Assembly: GCA_021777105.1 (NCBI GenBank)
Contig: JAIQZQ010000029.1
Location: forward strand, 124,001-188,000
Source of the DNA: Candidatus Anammoxibacter sp.
GTDB taxonomy: Bacteria > Planctomycetota > Brocadiia > Brocadiales > Anammoxibacteraceae
Direction of reading: 5' to 3'
Length of the DNA stretch: 64,000 nucleotides
Below, one piece after another: positions 9,101-18,487 of the stretch. Position 1 is the stretch's first letter. Each line of letters starts with the position of its first letter. Both the position numbers and the translations under genes were made by a program. The notes beneath the pieces are model-generated. The model was not told where the DNA came from. It did not search any database and saw only the letters and a program-made list of their open reading frames with translations.

Positions 9101-9528
9101 TCAAATAACTAAACCGTTATCAATTAACACTAAGTGTAACGTTTCAGTTGATTTTGCTTTAAAAACAGTCAAAATATTCTTGCGCATCCCCTAACTTCAA
9201 ACTCTTTTGAAGCACAAATTTCTTAATACGCCTTGTATTCTTCAAAAAAAACATTTAATACGGCTTGTATTTTTCAAATATGGAAAGAATAATAGAAAAA
9301 GAACTGATAAGTTGGAAAGAGCATCTATCACGTAAAGCACACTCAACCCACAACATTATTCATAGCCAATCAATACCTGAAATCTAAAACCTGGGTCACA
9401 TATTGCCACTTCATTTTTATTAGAAACAGTCCGGATTTTATCATAGCTTTTAAGAAAATTGAAATTTGCTTATTACCCCTCTACAACCTCGTCATCTCTA
9501 AAAAGCGAGTTCTTATCATCTTATCAAC
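9101..9528. other. Gene-free spacer
   Basis: AT-rich, no supported gene, no clear repeat. It sits between the MITE-like element and the serine-hydrolase remnant and probably consists of decayed sequence. Confidence 0.5.
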
Positions 9529-9904
9529 AACTTCACTCATGCTACGTGTCCCTCCAACTAATATATCAAAAACCTGGAGCTCATGAACAGGCATCTGCTT
9601 TAACGATAACCAGGGCGGCCCGGCAACCGCCGGCATTATATTGAGTATGCAAAAAGGACTGCTAATTGCTCATCTAATGTCTCCAGGGGTACTTTTTGGC
9701 ACAGGCGGGTATATGGAGTTTATTTTGATTCCTTACGACGATAACCATGCCTATATTCACGGACTGGGACGCAATGGCGGTGAAACTGTGCGAGTGGATG
9801 AAGCCGGGAATATAATTGTCATGGGCAATCGTATGATTAAAGCTTCACTGTTAAGCCTGAAATCTTTTGATCTGAAAAATAGAAACTTCCCTGGATTTAA
9901 TTAA
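9529..9904 (+). pseudogene. 3' remnant of the serine hydrolase gene
   Basis: About 125 codons nearly identical to the C-terminus of the intact hydrolase (2662-4485), including LFGTGGYMEFILIPYDDNHA and the same stop context. The frame carries a TGA at 9584-9586 where the intact gene has AGG. The rest (from an internal ATG at 9641 or 9647) stays open only because the sequence is young. With the TonB remnant at 8214-8365 it marks a second, collapsed divergent pair. Confidence 0.85.
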
Positions 9905-10027
9905 GAGCATATGATTGTCTGAACAAATTCCGAAACTTTAACTCACTTTACACTTTAGTTACTTAAAAATTGGCGGCACATGTGAAAGATACAGGTATAA
10001 TTTCAGAGACCAGTTTGAACTTATTTT

Positions 10028-11032
10028 CTATTTAATTACCCTGTTTACACTATCAAGCGCGTCCAAATTGTATTTTAGGCCATACTTTTCAACCTGTTTA
10101 AGGTTTAATACTATGCTTGAGCCGGCCAGTCCTACAACCTTTTCGGAAATCTCGCTGTTTGCCATTAAATCTTTTGCTATGCCGGCCGCCTGCCTGCCGA
10201 CAGTGGGTATATCAGGCGAGATAGCCACAACCGCTCCCTGTTCGGCAAAAAGCTCGCTATACGCGAAGACAGGTTTGTTTAACTCGTTGCTGTAATCAAA
10301 TATTTGTTTCACCGCGTCTCTGCCGGAAAGCACAACCGGATCAGGTATCAACCACAACGCGTCTACTTCAGGCATCAACTTCTTAAGGCCGGTCTCAAGG
10401 CCTTCAGGATTGTTAATAGACCTGGCAATAATATTAATATCCATATTTTTTGCGCTCTCTTTAGCTGAAGCCACCCACTCCTTGCTATACTTTTTGCTAT
10501 AAATTACCCCTATACTTTTAACATCGGGAAAGATGTATTTGTACATCATCAGTTTCATTGCGGGGTTAAGCTCATTGGACACGCCGTATGTATTTTTCCC
10601 TACCTTGAAACGTTCCCAGTTTATTGCCAGGGAGAAGATAATATTTTTGTTTTTGCCGTATTTCTGCGCCATGCGAAACGCTTTTGAACCAATGCAGTAA
10701 ATGATCCCGTGGTTTTTATCCTCGACTATATTCTTTATATTGCTCTTCTCCCATTTGTTTCCAAGGTCAACATCCTTGCATTTTCCGCCCATGGCTTTGT
10801 TAAACGTTTCCTGAGCAGTAGAATATTTTATAAGAGACGCGTCCGAATTCAGTATCAATATTTCGGTATTTTGCGCAGAGACGCCGGCAATGTCCATGGA
10901 GCCGCCGTTATTAGCGGCATAAAGCCTTTCAGCCTTTGCCGCCTGAGGAATGTTTGCCGTCAGGGCCAACAAGGCAACCAGGCATAAAAACGCCGGATTT
11001 AATATTCTTAAATTTTTAATGATTTTTTTCAT
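10028..11032 (-). CDS. ABC transporter substrate-binding protein (ABC_sub_bind/PF04392-type)
   Basis: 334 residues with a signal peptide (hydrophobic core about residues 12-30, ending near AAKAE). The two-lobed periplasmic-binding-protein fold is suggested by segments such as VKSIGVIYSKKYSKEWV and VDALWLIPDPVVLSGRDAV, typical of the TrpX/YckK-like ABC_sub_bind family. No permease or ATPase gene is adjacent. Members without transporters often serve as periplasmic sensors that pass ligand state to a histidine kinase, which would suit the two-component genes downstream. It is 34 bp from the next binding-protein gene, so probably the second gene of a two-gene operon. Confidence 0.8.
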   Translation of the reverse strand: MKKIIKNLRILNPAFLCLVALLALTANIPQAAKAERLYAANNGGSMDIAGVSAQNTEILILNSDASLIKYSTAQETFNKAMGGKCKDVDLGNKWEKSNIKNIVEDKNHGIIYCIGSKAFRMAQKYGKNKNIIFSLAINWERFKVGKNTYGVSNELNPAMKLMMYKYIFPDVKSIGVIYSKKYSKEWVASAKESAKNMDINIIARSINNPEGLETGLKKLMPEVDALWLIPDPVVLSGRDAVKQIFDYSNELNKPVFAYSELFAEQGAVVAISPDIPTVGRQAAGIAKDLMANSEISEKVVGLAGSSIVLNLKQVEKYGLKYNLDALDSVNRVIK

Positions 11033-11066
11033 CAGCTAAAATTACAAATGTGAATTTTTATAAATC

Positions 11067-11891
11067 TCATCTTCTCAATATCTCTTCTTCAGCCAGCGTC
11101 AGCCTTTTCCAGCCGTCAAGCCCCAACATCTTTAAATCCCGGCCACCTTTTTCAGACTTCCCCATAGCCTCGACTATTTCAACAAGCTTTCGCTCCTCGT
11201 CTGAAAATCCGTTAAACACGGCCAATACCGGCAGTAGAAACTCCTCGCTTACTGAAATTGTCTTTAACGACTTATAGAGGTTTGGATTTAGCATGGAAAG
11301 CTTTTTAAGGCTTTTCTCTGATGTAAGGGCGGCCTGTGACATGCCGAAACCAACCGCCATTAATGCGTCAATATCTTTAGGAACCACAAGTATTTTTAAC
11401 GACTTTACAATATCGGGATGTTTAGCGCCCACCATTTTTTCCAGCGCGCTTTGAGTGTATTCCTCATTGCCTGACGAAGCCAGCTTTATATTCTTTAACT
11501 GAGAGAGATCTTTTACACTCTTTTTTACAACGAGGACCTTGCGGTAAGTTGACACTCCTTTTGAAACGCCGACCAACAACGGAACCAAAGGGAGCCTTGA
11601 TTTAAGCATGCTGTAATGCCAGCTTGAAACCAGCATGACGCCTTTCTTGCTTGAGGTTACAAAAGTTTCAAACGTCTCCATATCTGAAAAAGGCTGAAAC
11701 CTGTAGTTGCCGAAACCTGACAAATAGGTGTCGATGTCTATCTTGAGCGAAGCGAAATTATTAATGTTTACTTCAGGGTTATAGAAGAAAACCGTTTGAT
11801 GCGAAGGCGCAGTTGATGATGCGCGAGTTGTGAGCGCAAATAAAACGCAGAAAAAGATGATAAACCTGATTGTTTTTAAATATTTGGGCAT
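11067..11891 (-). CDS. PhnD-like periplasmic binding protein
   Basis: 274 residues with an N-terminal hydrophobic signal (about 7-24). The sequence follows the phosphate/phosphonate-binding PhnD pattern: FFYNPEVNINNF at the start, then a ligand-lobe segment with LVVKKSVKDLSQLKNIKLA and an ALTSEKSLKKL hinge region. Like its downstream neighbour it lacks transport partners here. Free-standing PhnD-like proteins near TonB receptors and sensor kinases are usually interpreted as uptake or sensing components. The ligand is unknown. Confidence 0.78.
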   Translation of the reverse strand: MPKYLKTIRFIIFFCVLFALTTRASSTAPSHQTVFFYNPEVNINNFASLKIDIDTYLSGFGNYRFQPFSDMETFETFVTSSKKGVMLVSSWHYSMLKSRLPLVPLLVGVSKGVSTYRKVLVVKKSVKDLSQLKNIKLASSGNEEYTQSALEKMVGAKHPDIVKSLKILVVPKDIDALMAVGFGMSQAALTSEKSLKKLSMLNPNLYKSLKTISVSEEFLLPVLAVFNGFSDEERKLVEIVEAMGKSEKGGRDLKMLGLDGWKRLTLAEEEILRR

Positions 11892-12338
11892 ATTAAAGAA
11901 TCTTTGCCACGGTAAAAGCTATTTAGCCACCAAGACACGAAGACACGAAGACACAAAAAAGAGCGGATCGGAAACCTGCTCCAACTAATTTATGAATGTT
12001 ACCAATCAAACTTGTTTAACCACATTATTTGATTTTTTATCTAACCCGGATAAACCGGACAATCAAAGAATCCGAAACCACCTCGCTCCCAAACTGGGGA
12101 CTTGGTAACCAGAGAGCGCCATGTTTATATTCTTAATTAAATTATTTAAAATCCAAACATAATATATATTGGAATTTGTGGCTATTTTACCTGACACCGG
12201 CAAGCAGAACAAGAGTAAAAACGGGGCTGTTGTCCTAAATTGTTTAATATTAAATACGCATTATTTCTGGCTTGTCCCGTTTTTAATGAATTGTTATAAT
12301 TTGTTTATAAAAACTTTGTTTTTCTACGGATAAAAAAA
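11892..12338. other. Gene-free spacer with short repeats
   Basis: Includes a run of 'gacacgaa' units (about 11932-11955), a copy of the window's 'taacccggataaaccgg' motif (about 12041-12060) and a 'ggttacc..ggtaacc'-type palindrome remnant (12085-12122). No gene is supported. Confidence 0.55.
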
Positions 12339-13154
12339 ATGATCAATTGGCATCGTTTGTTTGGGCTGGCTCTGACAGATTTTTTTACAGATTCCGAATG
12401 GGTTGTTGAACTGGAAAAAGACCTTTCCATAAAAAGGCAACTATTAGACGTTATAATAGTGAGGATAGGCACAAAAAAGACGAATGTATTGCTACCCGAT
12501 GGGTTGGATAATTTAAAGAAGTATAATCTCTTGAGTTATAAATCATTGGCAGAGCCGTTTGATGACTGGGCATTGAAAGAGCTTACAGGGCATTACGTAA
12601 ATTATCGCAAGCAGACGAGCCCTTCTTTTAATGACTTGTTAGGGGAAGAAAATTTTCAACTTTACGCCAGAACTACACGTTTTCCACAAAAGCTTTCATC
12701 GCAAGTGGATTTAGAGCCTATAAAGGATGGTGTTTACGATATTGAGCGTGGAAGTGATAATATCCGCCTGATTGTTTTAAGCAATATTCCGCATTCAGAA
12801 CATAATGTCATTTGGCATCTGTTTAGCGGTCTTCCAGATGAAATAGAATTTGCAACCCGTCAATATCATGGGCATACTAATGAAATAAGTACTTTACTCA
12901 ACCAACTTTTTGCCAACTATCAATCGGAGGGTTTAGATATGACATATACAATGAAAGATTTTCAAAAAGATTTCATCAAAGAGCATTTAGACGTTCTTTC
13001 TACGGATGAAATTCTCAAAGTCATTCCTAAAAATGAGATACTCAAAGGAATTCCAACAGATGACAGGCTTAAAGGAATTCCAATGGATGATAGGCTTAAA
13101 GGGTTCTCCGCTGAAAAAATCCGGAAATATCTTGAAGAGTTGGAAAAACAATAA
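12339..13154 (+). CDS. Rpn-like PD-(D/E)XK family protein with RLKG repeats
   Basis: 271 residues. The N-terminus (MINWHRLFGLALTDFF, then ELEKDLSIKRQLLDVIIV and HYVNYRKQ) matches a widespread PD-(D/E)XK nuclease-like family found in cyanobacteria and other filamentous or biofilm bacteria. The C-terminus carries degenerate ten-residue repeats (EILKGIP, DRLKGIP, DRLKGFS) ending in a short helix. These proteins are grouped with recombination-promoting nucleases or 'putative transposases'. Activity here is untested. It stands alone between repeat-rich spacers. Confidence 0.7.
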   Translation: MINWHRLFGLALTDFFTDSEWVVELEKDLSIKRQLLDVIIVRIGTKKTNVLLPDGLDNLKKYNLLSYKSLAEPFDDWALKELTGHYVNYRKQTSPSFNDLLGEENFQLYARTTRFPQKLSSQVDLEPIKDGVYDIERGSDNIRLIVLSNIPHSEHNVIWHLFSGLPDEIEFATRQYHGHTNEISTLLNQLFANYQSEGLDMTYTMKDFQKDFIKEHLDVLSTDEILKVIPKNEILKGIPTDDRLKGIPMDDRLKGFSAEKIRKYLEELEKQ

Positions 13155-13265
13155 AACCGCCAACATTCTGCAGGCTGGAGCAATCTTGCAGATTGCTTCA
13201 AAACGTTTCAAAAGCCACAGACTTTCTTTCAACCCTATGCTTTGCTGGTTCTCTTTGTTCAGGGG

Positions 13266-13478
13266 TCACAACCTTATTCCTTCATTTCTAACAGCAACTG
13301 CAAAAGACGACGACTTGATGACCGGGTTTTCCCAATCGTCGCCGCTATATCGCAACGTGGAGATAAGTGTTCCATTTTTTATGTTTTCATCAGCCGCTAT
13401 CTCCGAAATCCTCTCTTTTATCTCCCATGAAATCTTATTGAGAACAATCAAAAAAGTTTTAACGCACCCCTCGTTCAC
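13266..13478 (-). pseudogene. Possible C-terminal fragment of an MNT-type nucleotidyltransferase
   Basis: The 70-codon minus-strand frame contains IKERISEIAADENIKNGTLI, then DDWENPVIKSSSFAVAV and EGIRL at the stop. This resembles the C-terminal part of small nucleotidyltransferase (MNT-family antitoxin) proteins, whose GSxxRGxxxxxSD catalytic half is missing. A dispersed repeat (about 13461-13500) truncates the 5' side. The resemblance is by eye only. Confidence 0.4.
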
Positions 13479-13625
13479 CTCTTTTTAGAGGGGAGATTGG
13501 TTTATTAAAAACGTCCAAAATGAGGCGGAGCCTCATTGGACATTGCGTAACAAGGCTGGAGCCTTTGTTACGAGTCGCGGAAAACTCTGCGTAGCAAGGC
13601 GGGAAGCCTTGGAACGAGCGGCAAA
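13461..13625. repeat. Dispersed palindromic repeats
   Basis: Contains a 'cacccct..ctctttttagaggggag' unit (about 13465-13500) related to copies near 44.2 kb. It is followed by degenerate inverted 'gaggcggagcctcattgg / aaggctggagcctttgtt / aaggcgggaagcctt' units. No gene is supported in this stretch. Confidence 0.55.
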
Positions 13626-13640
13626 CACGATTGAGTTATT

Positions 13641-14102
13641 TTAGCTTTCGTTAGAATTTAATGCGTTTATTTTATCTCTCAACTCGGCGGCTTTTTCATA
13701 ATTTTCCGTATCAATCGCTACTTTCAGCTCATATTTTAACCTGTCAGGTTCGGGCATTGAAGTTAAAAGTTGCAATTTTTGTATAGCCAGATTGTCGCAT
13801 GTTTTTTTTACCATCTTATACGCGTTTTCAGACGTGAAGAACATGTCAGAATCAGAACCCGGCCCTGTTTCTTCATTTTCCTTTCCACCTTCCTTGTTTT
13901 CACTTAATAATTTTTGCAGCTCTTCCATATCCTTCAGTGTGCTCTGGACGATGTCTATATTTTTGTCAAGCTCTGTAATATCATTTATTTGAGGGGTATT
14001 ATCTATTAAACAATCGTCACAAACATGTTGCGCGTCTTTCGTTGCCATGTTTACCATGGCAATTATTGTAGCGGCATCTTTGCCGCATATATCGCATTTC
14101 AT
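13641..14102 (-). CDS. UVR-motif zinc protein (McsA-like)
   Basis: 153 residues. Two N-terminal CxxC pairs (MKCDICGK, HVCDDCLID) form a likely zinc site. A C-terminal UVR (UvrB/UvrC-type) helix pair follows: RLKYELKVAIDTENYEKA then AELRDKINAL. This is the layout of McsA, the activator of the McsB arginine kinase in Firmicutes, but no mcsB or clpC is nearby. The middle is Glu/Ser-rich and probably flexible. The function in this organism is unknown. A protein-protein adaptor is the safest guess. Confidence 0.7.
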   Translation of the reverse strand: MKCDICGKDAATIIAMVNMATKDAQHVCDDCLIDNTPQINDITELDKNIDIVQSTLKDMEELQKLLSENKEGGKENEETGPGSDSDMFFTSENAYKMVKKTCDNLAIQKLQLLTSMPEPDRLKYELKVAIDTENYEKAAELRDKINALNSNES

Positions 14103-14224
14103 ATTTCGCCTTTTTGTATAAGTTAAAAATATATTGATACCTAAATTGATCTAATCTTTTGCATTAAAACACTTAAACTATGAATAACATAGTTTTATAA
14201 AATAGTTAAATTCACCCACAGGGC

Positions 14225-14295
14225 GATTGGTGGTGGCACAGGCTCCTTCCTGTGATCAATTGAAACACAGGCAAGGATGCCTGTGCCGCTATTTT
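14225..14295. repeat. Dispersed hairpin repeat (cacaggcatcc family)
   Basis: 'ggcacaggctccttcctgtg' followed by its inverted partner 'cacaggcaaggatgcctgtg', a double hairpin. Related copies occur at 32975, 34402, 35628 and in part at 4744, 28238 and 44101. It is always intergenic. Confidence 0.65.
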
Positions 14296-14359
14296 TATGG
14301 CTTTTAAAATCGCGCAATTGTATGTGTAAATAAAGTTAACAATTTATTGCGAACACCTT

Positions 14360-16021
14360 CTAAACATTCACAGGCAACTCAACGATAAAAGCGGCCCCTT
14401 TGCCAACCTCGCTTTCGCACTTAATTTTGCCTTTTAGTGTTTGGGTAACAATGTTGTACACGATGTTCAGGCCTAATCCCGTGCCGCCTTCGCCTCTGCG
14501 GGTGGTGAAAAACGGGTCGAATATTTTCTTCAGGCTCTCTTCGGGTATGCCTTTGCCGTCGTCGGAATATTTAAGGGTTATGTAATCGTTGCCGCTCTCT
14601 TTAACGTCTATTATGATATTTCCCGTTGCCGGGCTTTCATACGCGTGATTTATAGAGTTCATAATAAAGTTTGTTATTATTTGCGCAACCGCGCCGGGAT
14701 AGCTGTTAATATTAATATTGTCACGGCAATTAATTGCTATGTCGAGTTTTGTTTTTTTGATCTTTGGCCGCAGGCTTGCAAGGATATCATGCAGATATGT
14801 TTTTATGTTAAACTTCCTTTTCTCATGGCTTGTCTGGTCGGCTGATACCATTTTAAAGCTTTTAATCAGCTCTGAAGTGCGAACAAGGTTGCGAAAGATC
14901 AAATCTCCTGCTTGTTTTGCAGATGAAAAGTATTTCTGAAGAGAGGACTTTGTCATGCTTTTATCTTCAAACGACGCGGCTATCGCATCCGTAATCTCTA
15001 TAAAGTGAGTTGAGGTAGTAACCCCAATGCCGATAGGCGTGTTAATCTCATGCGCCACGCCGGCCACTAATTGCCCCAAAGAGGCCATCTTCTCCGACTC
15101 AACCAACTGCTCCTGGCTGAGTTTAAGGTTGTCGTATGCTTTGCTGAGTTCTTGCGTACGATCTTTTACTTTGTTTTCCAGTGTTCTGCTGTAATCTTCC
15201 AACATAGCCTGCGACCTGCCAAGGTCTTTTGACATCTCTAGAAACGCGTCATAAAGGACGCCAACTTCATCTTTTGAATGACCTTCAATCTTTAAGGAGA
15301 TATCAAAATTGCCTTTGGCAAGTTCATCCGCCGATTTCGTCAAAGCGCGCAACGGTCTGGATAGACGGCTGGAAATGAGAAGGATTATACCTGAACCGAC
15401 AATAATGAAAGCCACGGCAGTGTAAATTGACCGGAATATCATTGTCCTTGCCTGTTCAGATATCTCTTTTTTTGATTTTATTATCTCATTGTTCAACATT
15501 TCCTGCGAAAAACCAAGCCTCAGCCAACCCCATGGTTGTATGCTCACATGTATGGGAACTATAAATTCGATATAAGATTTGCCGTCTTTTTCATATTCGT
15601 TAACGTTTGCGGCCTCCTGTTTTGAGGCAAAAACATCTTCTTCAGATGAGATCTCGGTCTGTTGTTTTTCCGGAGATATGGTATGAATAAAAGCCGTTCG
15701 CGATGAATCCATCAGGATGGCATAACTAAGCTCCTCATTCTTCTTAATGGCTTTTTCTATTATTACAGCTATATTGGAGAGGTTGTAGGTTGCTATGTTG
15801 TTTTCCGTCAGGCGCGCCAGGTTGCCGGACAGCGTTTTGCCCCTATCCATAAGATTCCTTTTCAAAATCTTAATGCGCCTGTTTAACTCGCTCTCCATTA
15901 CCTCTTTTTGGCCGGCTATCTGGATAAAAGTGAGGGCCAATAAAATGGCGATTATTAATCCGGTCATGGCGGAAAGCAGTTTCCACCTTATGCTCCACCT
16001 TATTTCTCGTCTGTTTTCCAT
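14360..16021 (-). CDS. Membrane sensor histidine kinase (HAMP, no separate receiver)
   Basis: 553 residues from the ATG at 16021; an in-frame TTG 6 nt upstream is too close to the AGGAAG ribosome-binding site. Order: TM1 (about 14-36), a periplasmic sensor of about 150 residues, TM2 (about 192-214), HAMP, a coiled coil, the H-box (GVAHEINTPIG, His about 325), then HATPase_c with N-box NSINHAYE, G1 DDGKGIP and G2 GEGGTGLGLNIV. It autophosphorylates on His in the cytoplasm. It is the last of a minus-strand set with two REC proteins, 24 bp downstream of the nearest. Its periplasmic loop could read the two binding proteins encoded at 10-12 kb. Confidence 0.9.
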   Translation of the reverse strand: MENRREIRWSIRWKLLSAMTGLIIAILLALTFIQIAGQKEVMESELNRRIKILKRNLMDRGKTLSGNLARLTENNIATYNLSNIAVIIEKAIKKNEELSYAILMDSSRTAFIHTISPEKQQTEISSEEDVFASKQEAANVNEYEKDGKSYIEFIVPIHVSIQPWGWLRLGFSQEMLNNEIIKSKKEISEQARTMIFRSIYTAVAFIIVGSGIILLISSRLSRPLRALTKSADELAKGNFDISLKIEGHSKDEVGVLYDAFLEMSKDLGRSQAMLEDYSRTLENKVKDRTQELSKAYDNLKLSQEQLVESEKMASLGQLVAGVAHEINTPIGIGVTTSTHFIEITDAIAASFEDKSMTKSSLQKYFSSAKQAGDLIFRNLVRTSELIKSFKMVSADQTSHEKRKFNIKTYLHDILASLRPKIKKTKLDIAINCRDNININSYPGAVAQIITNFIMNSINHAYESPATGNIIIDVKESGNDYITLKYSDDGKGIPEESLKKIFDPFFTTRRGEGGTGLGLNIVYNIVTQTLKGKIKCESEVGKGAAFIVELPVNV

Positions 16022-16045
16022 TTTCAATTACTTCCTGATTGGTAT

Positions 16046-17020
16046 TTACGGTTGCGCATTCTTTAACATCTTTTCATAAATAAAAATATTGTCAAACGCA
16101 ATTGAAACGTTTTTACAAAACAGCTCTATAAGTTTTTTGTCCCAATCGTTGAGTTCGCTTTTGTTTTCGAGGTACACAATATTATCCGAGCTGTTTTTTG
16201 TGCGAAAAAACACTACCGAGCAACCATTGGTGTACTGACTCTCCTTTTCCTTATACGCCTTTTCAATAATGTTTATCGTTTCAGGCGGAACTATTTCAAG
16301 CGCTGAGCAATTACCCCTATCTTCATATTTTCCCGTGCCGGCCATTATTACATAACGGTCTTTTACATCGCTTAAAAAGAAGCCTGAAGCCTGGCAAAAC
16401 AGCGAGTCTGCTTTAAAACCAAGAAGAGAAATTATCTGTGTAAGCGCGCCGGCGACAAATTTCTCCATTGATTGAAGCTCAAAAAGAGAAGACGCGGAAT
16501 CAACTATCTTTTCAAGGCCTTTGCGGTTTTGATCAAGCCTGACTATGTCCTGATATGATCTAAGAGATGATACAACCGTGGTAAAAAGTTTTTGCGCGGT
16601 AAGTTCGTTTTTGGCTTTATAGCCATTTATGTCGTAATTCAGGATTACGTCTTTTTCCGGAGCTTGCCCGGGTTGGCCGGTTCTAAGTATGATTCTTATA
16701 AAAAGGTTGTTTAGCTCTTTGCGGATTCTTTTAACCACCAAAAGCCCTGAGTCGTCGCTTTCCATCACAACATCAAGGAGCATCATAGCCGTGTCCGGAT
16801 TTTCACTTAAAAGGCGGATAGCTTCTTCGCCTGAATAGGCGCTTATAAATTGAATGCCTTTATTAGCGTACGCAAAACCATCCAGAACCATTTTTGTAAC
16901 GGAATGAACCTCTTTGTCGTCGTCAACAATTAATATCTTCCAGAAACCGTGTTCAGCCTCAATTTGCTCCGGCTCATCTTCATCCGCAAATAAGCCTGCT
17001 TCAAAGTCATTTTCCATCAT
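16046..17020 (-). CDS. Response regulator with DUF3369-like output
   Basis: 324 residues. An acidic leader of about 25 residues is followed by a REC domain (ILIVDDDKEVH; phospho-acceptor Asp in MMLLDVVMESDDSG) and a conserved segment NDYDINGYKAKNEL-like that introduces a GAF-like DUF3369 domain (about 170-320). DUF3369 regulators are usually signal relays rather than DNA-binding proteins. The REC half is closely related to that of the cyclase encoded 42 bp upstream, indicating duplication followed by a change of output domain. Confidence 0.83.
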   Translation of the reverse strand: MMENDFEAGLFADEDEPEQIEAEHGFWKILIVDDDKEVHSVTKMVLDGFAYANKGIQFISAYSGEEAIRLLSENPDTAMMLLDVVMESDDSGLLVVKRIRKELNNLFIRIILRTGQPGQAPEKDVILNYDINGYKAKNELTAQKLFTTVVSSLRSYQDIVRLDQNRKGLEKIVDSASSLFELQSMEKFVAGALTQIISLLGFKADSLFCQASGFFLSDVKDRYVIMAGTGKYEDRGNCSALEIVPPETINIIEKAYKEKESQYTNGCSVVFFRTKNSSDNIVYLENKSELNDWDKKLIELFCKNVSIAFDNIFIYEKMLKNAQP

Positions 17021-17062
17021 TGCCCCTTATAATTAATTATTGAGATGATAAAAAATTGAAAT

Positions 17063-18487
17063 TTACATTTTGTCTAAAAAAACAGCCCCATCCCATTCTG
17101 CGCCGGGTTGGTTTGTTTGAAAATTTTTGCAGCGTTCCAGGTATATTTGCGCCACATTATCGTCAGGCATAATCTTTAGAGATTCGCTCATTGCGTCAAT
17201 TGCCTGTTGCCAGTTCTGGGATTTATATGAAGCCAGGCCCTCATTATAAACAGACAACAATTCCGTTTTGCGTTGCTTCAGTTGGGTGTCATCGCCGTCA
17301 AAGATTTCATAAATCTTAACGGGTTTATCTTTCCCGTAAACCCGAACATAATCAATTTCACGAACAAGATATTTGTTGTCGTTTTTTAACATAAGGTATG
17401 TTACTTCTGAAACAAGGATGCGCGTATTGTAATATTTAGTTAAGCTTTCAATTCGCGACGCCAGGTTAACGGCGTCTCCAATAACAGTGCTGTCGATCCT
17501 TTTATCCGAACCCACCGTGCCGAGTATCAAATCTCCCGTATTTATACCTATTCCGACTTTTACAGGGCAGATGTTTAACTTTTTTAACTCAACATTATTT
17601 TTATCCAGATCTACCTGCATCTGTATTGCCGCGTCAACCGAGTCAAATACCGAGCAGTGAAACAGGGCCATAATACCGTCGCCCAGGAATTTGTCAATAA
17701 AACCGTTATGCGCTTCAACCGGGCCGCTCATCAATGTGAAATACCTATTAAGGAACTTAAAACACTCCTGAGGACTCATTTTCTCGGCAAGGTTGGAAAA
17801 GTTGCGAATGTCTGAAAAGATAATTGATAGCTGCATCGGCCTTGCCTGCTCAGGCCTGATATCCTCAAAGTTTTCAATATTAAGGCATTCAAGAAACGGC
17901 CTGGGCACAAACTTGCCGAAAGTGTCAACCTTCCTCTCAAGGTTTGCGTTATACTCTTTTAAATCGTCATAAAGCCCTGCAATCTCTCTTTTGTTATCCT
18001 CTATAGTCGCAAGATGCTCATACGACCTTAAAGATGAAATTACCGCGGTAAACAACTTTTGAGATGTAAGTTCCCCTTTCTCCTTGTAATCGTTTATATC
18101 ATAGTTGCGAATTACTTCTCGTTCAGGCGCATGGCCGGCTTGCCCAGTGCGCAAGACTATCCTGACCAGCGAATTGTTTAACTCGCCGCGTATATACTTT
18201 ATTAACCGCAGGCCTGAATCGTCAGTTTCCATAACAACGTCCAGGAAAATAAGCGCAGTGTCCATGTTGTCATTTATCAGCCGGCGCGCCTCTTCTCCTG
18301 AATAGGCGCTCATAATCTCCAGCTCGCGGCTGTTAAACGAGAAATCGTTCAAGGCCATCTTTGTTACCTCATGCACATCTTCATCATCATCCACGATCAA
18401 TATCTTCCACTTTGCGGCTTCCACGCCGTGGCCATCATCCCGAGCGATTTCCTCTTCCTTAAAAACTACTTCATCATAATTTTCCAT
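17063..18487 (-). CDS. REC-linked class III adenylate/guanylate cyclase with TPR-like tail
   Basis: 474 residues from the ATG at 18487. The sister regulator also begins MEND, and the TTG further upstream is less plausible. A REC domain (ILIVDDDEDVH; Asp in IFLDVVMETDDSG) and a helical linker lead to a class III cyclase homology domain (about 210-390) with both metal-binding Asp (IIFSDIRNFS and DKFLGDGIMALF) and the transition-state region NLASRIESL. A C-terminal TPR-like region follows (SVYNEGLASYKSQNWQQAID). It makes cAMP or cGMP when the REC domain is phosphorylated. It heads the three-gene minus-strand signalling operon. Confidence 0.88.
   Translation of the reverse strand: MENYDEVVFKEEEIARDDGHGVEAAKWKILIVDDDEDVHEVTKMALNDFSFNSRELEIMSAYSGEEARRLINDNMDTALIFLDVVMETDDSGLRLIKYIRGELNNSLVRIVLRTGQAGHAPEREVIRNYDINDYKEKGELTSQKLFTAVISSLRSYEHLATIEDNKREIAGLYDDLKEYNANLERKVDTFGKFVPRPFLECLNIENFEDIRPEQARPMQLSIIFSDIRNFSNLAEKMSPQECFKFLNRYFTLMSGPVEAHNGFIDKFLGDGIMALFHCSVFDSVDAAIQMQVDLDKNNVELKKLNICPVKVGIGINTGDLILGTVGSDKRIDSTVIGDAVNLASRIESLTKYYNTRILVSEVTYLMLKNDNKYLVREIDYVRVYGKDKPVKIYEIFDGDDTQLKQRKTELLSVYNEGLASYKSQNWQQAIDAMSESLKIMPDDNVAQIYLERCKNFQTNQPGAEWDGAVFLDKM

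Noticed and set aside
13006-13488. 160-codon plus-strand open frame overlapping the Rpn-like gene
   Set aside because: It begins inside the Rpn-like gene in another frame and continues into repeat DNA. The Rpn frame is the conserved one.
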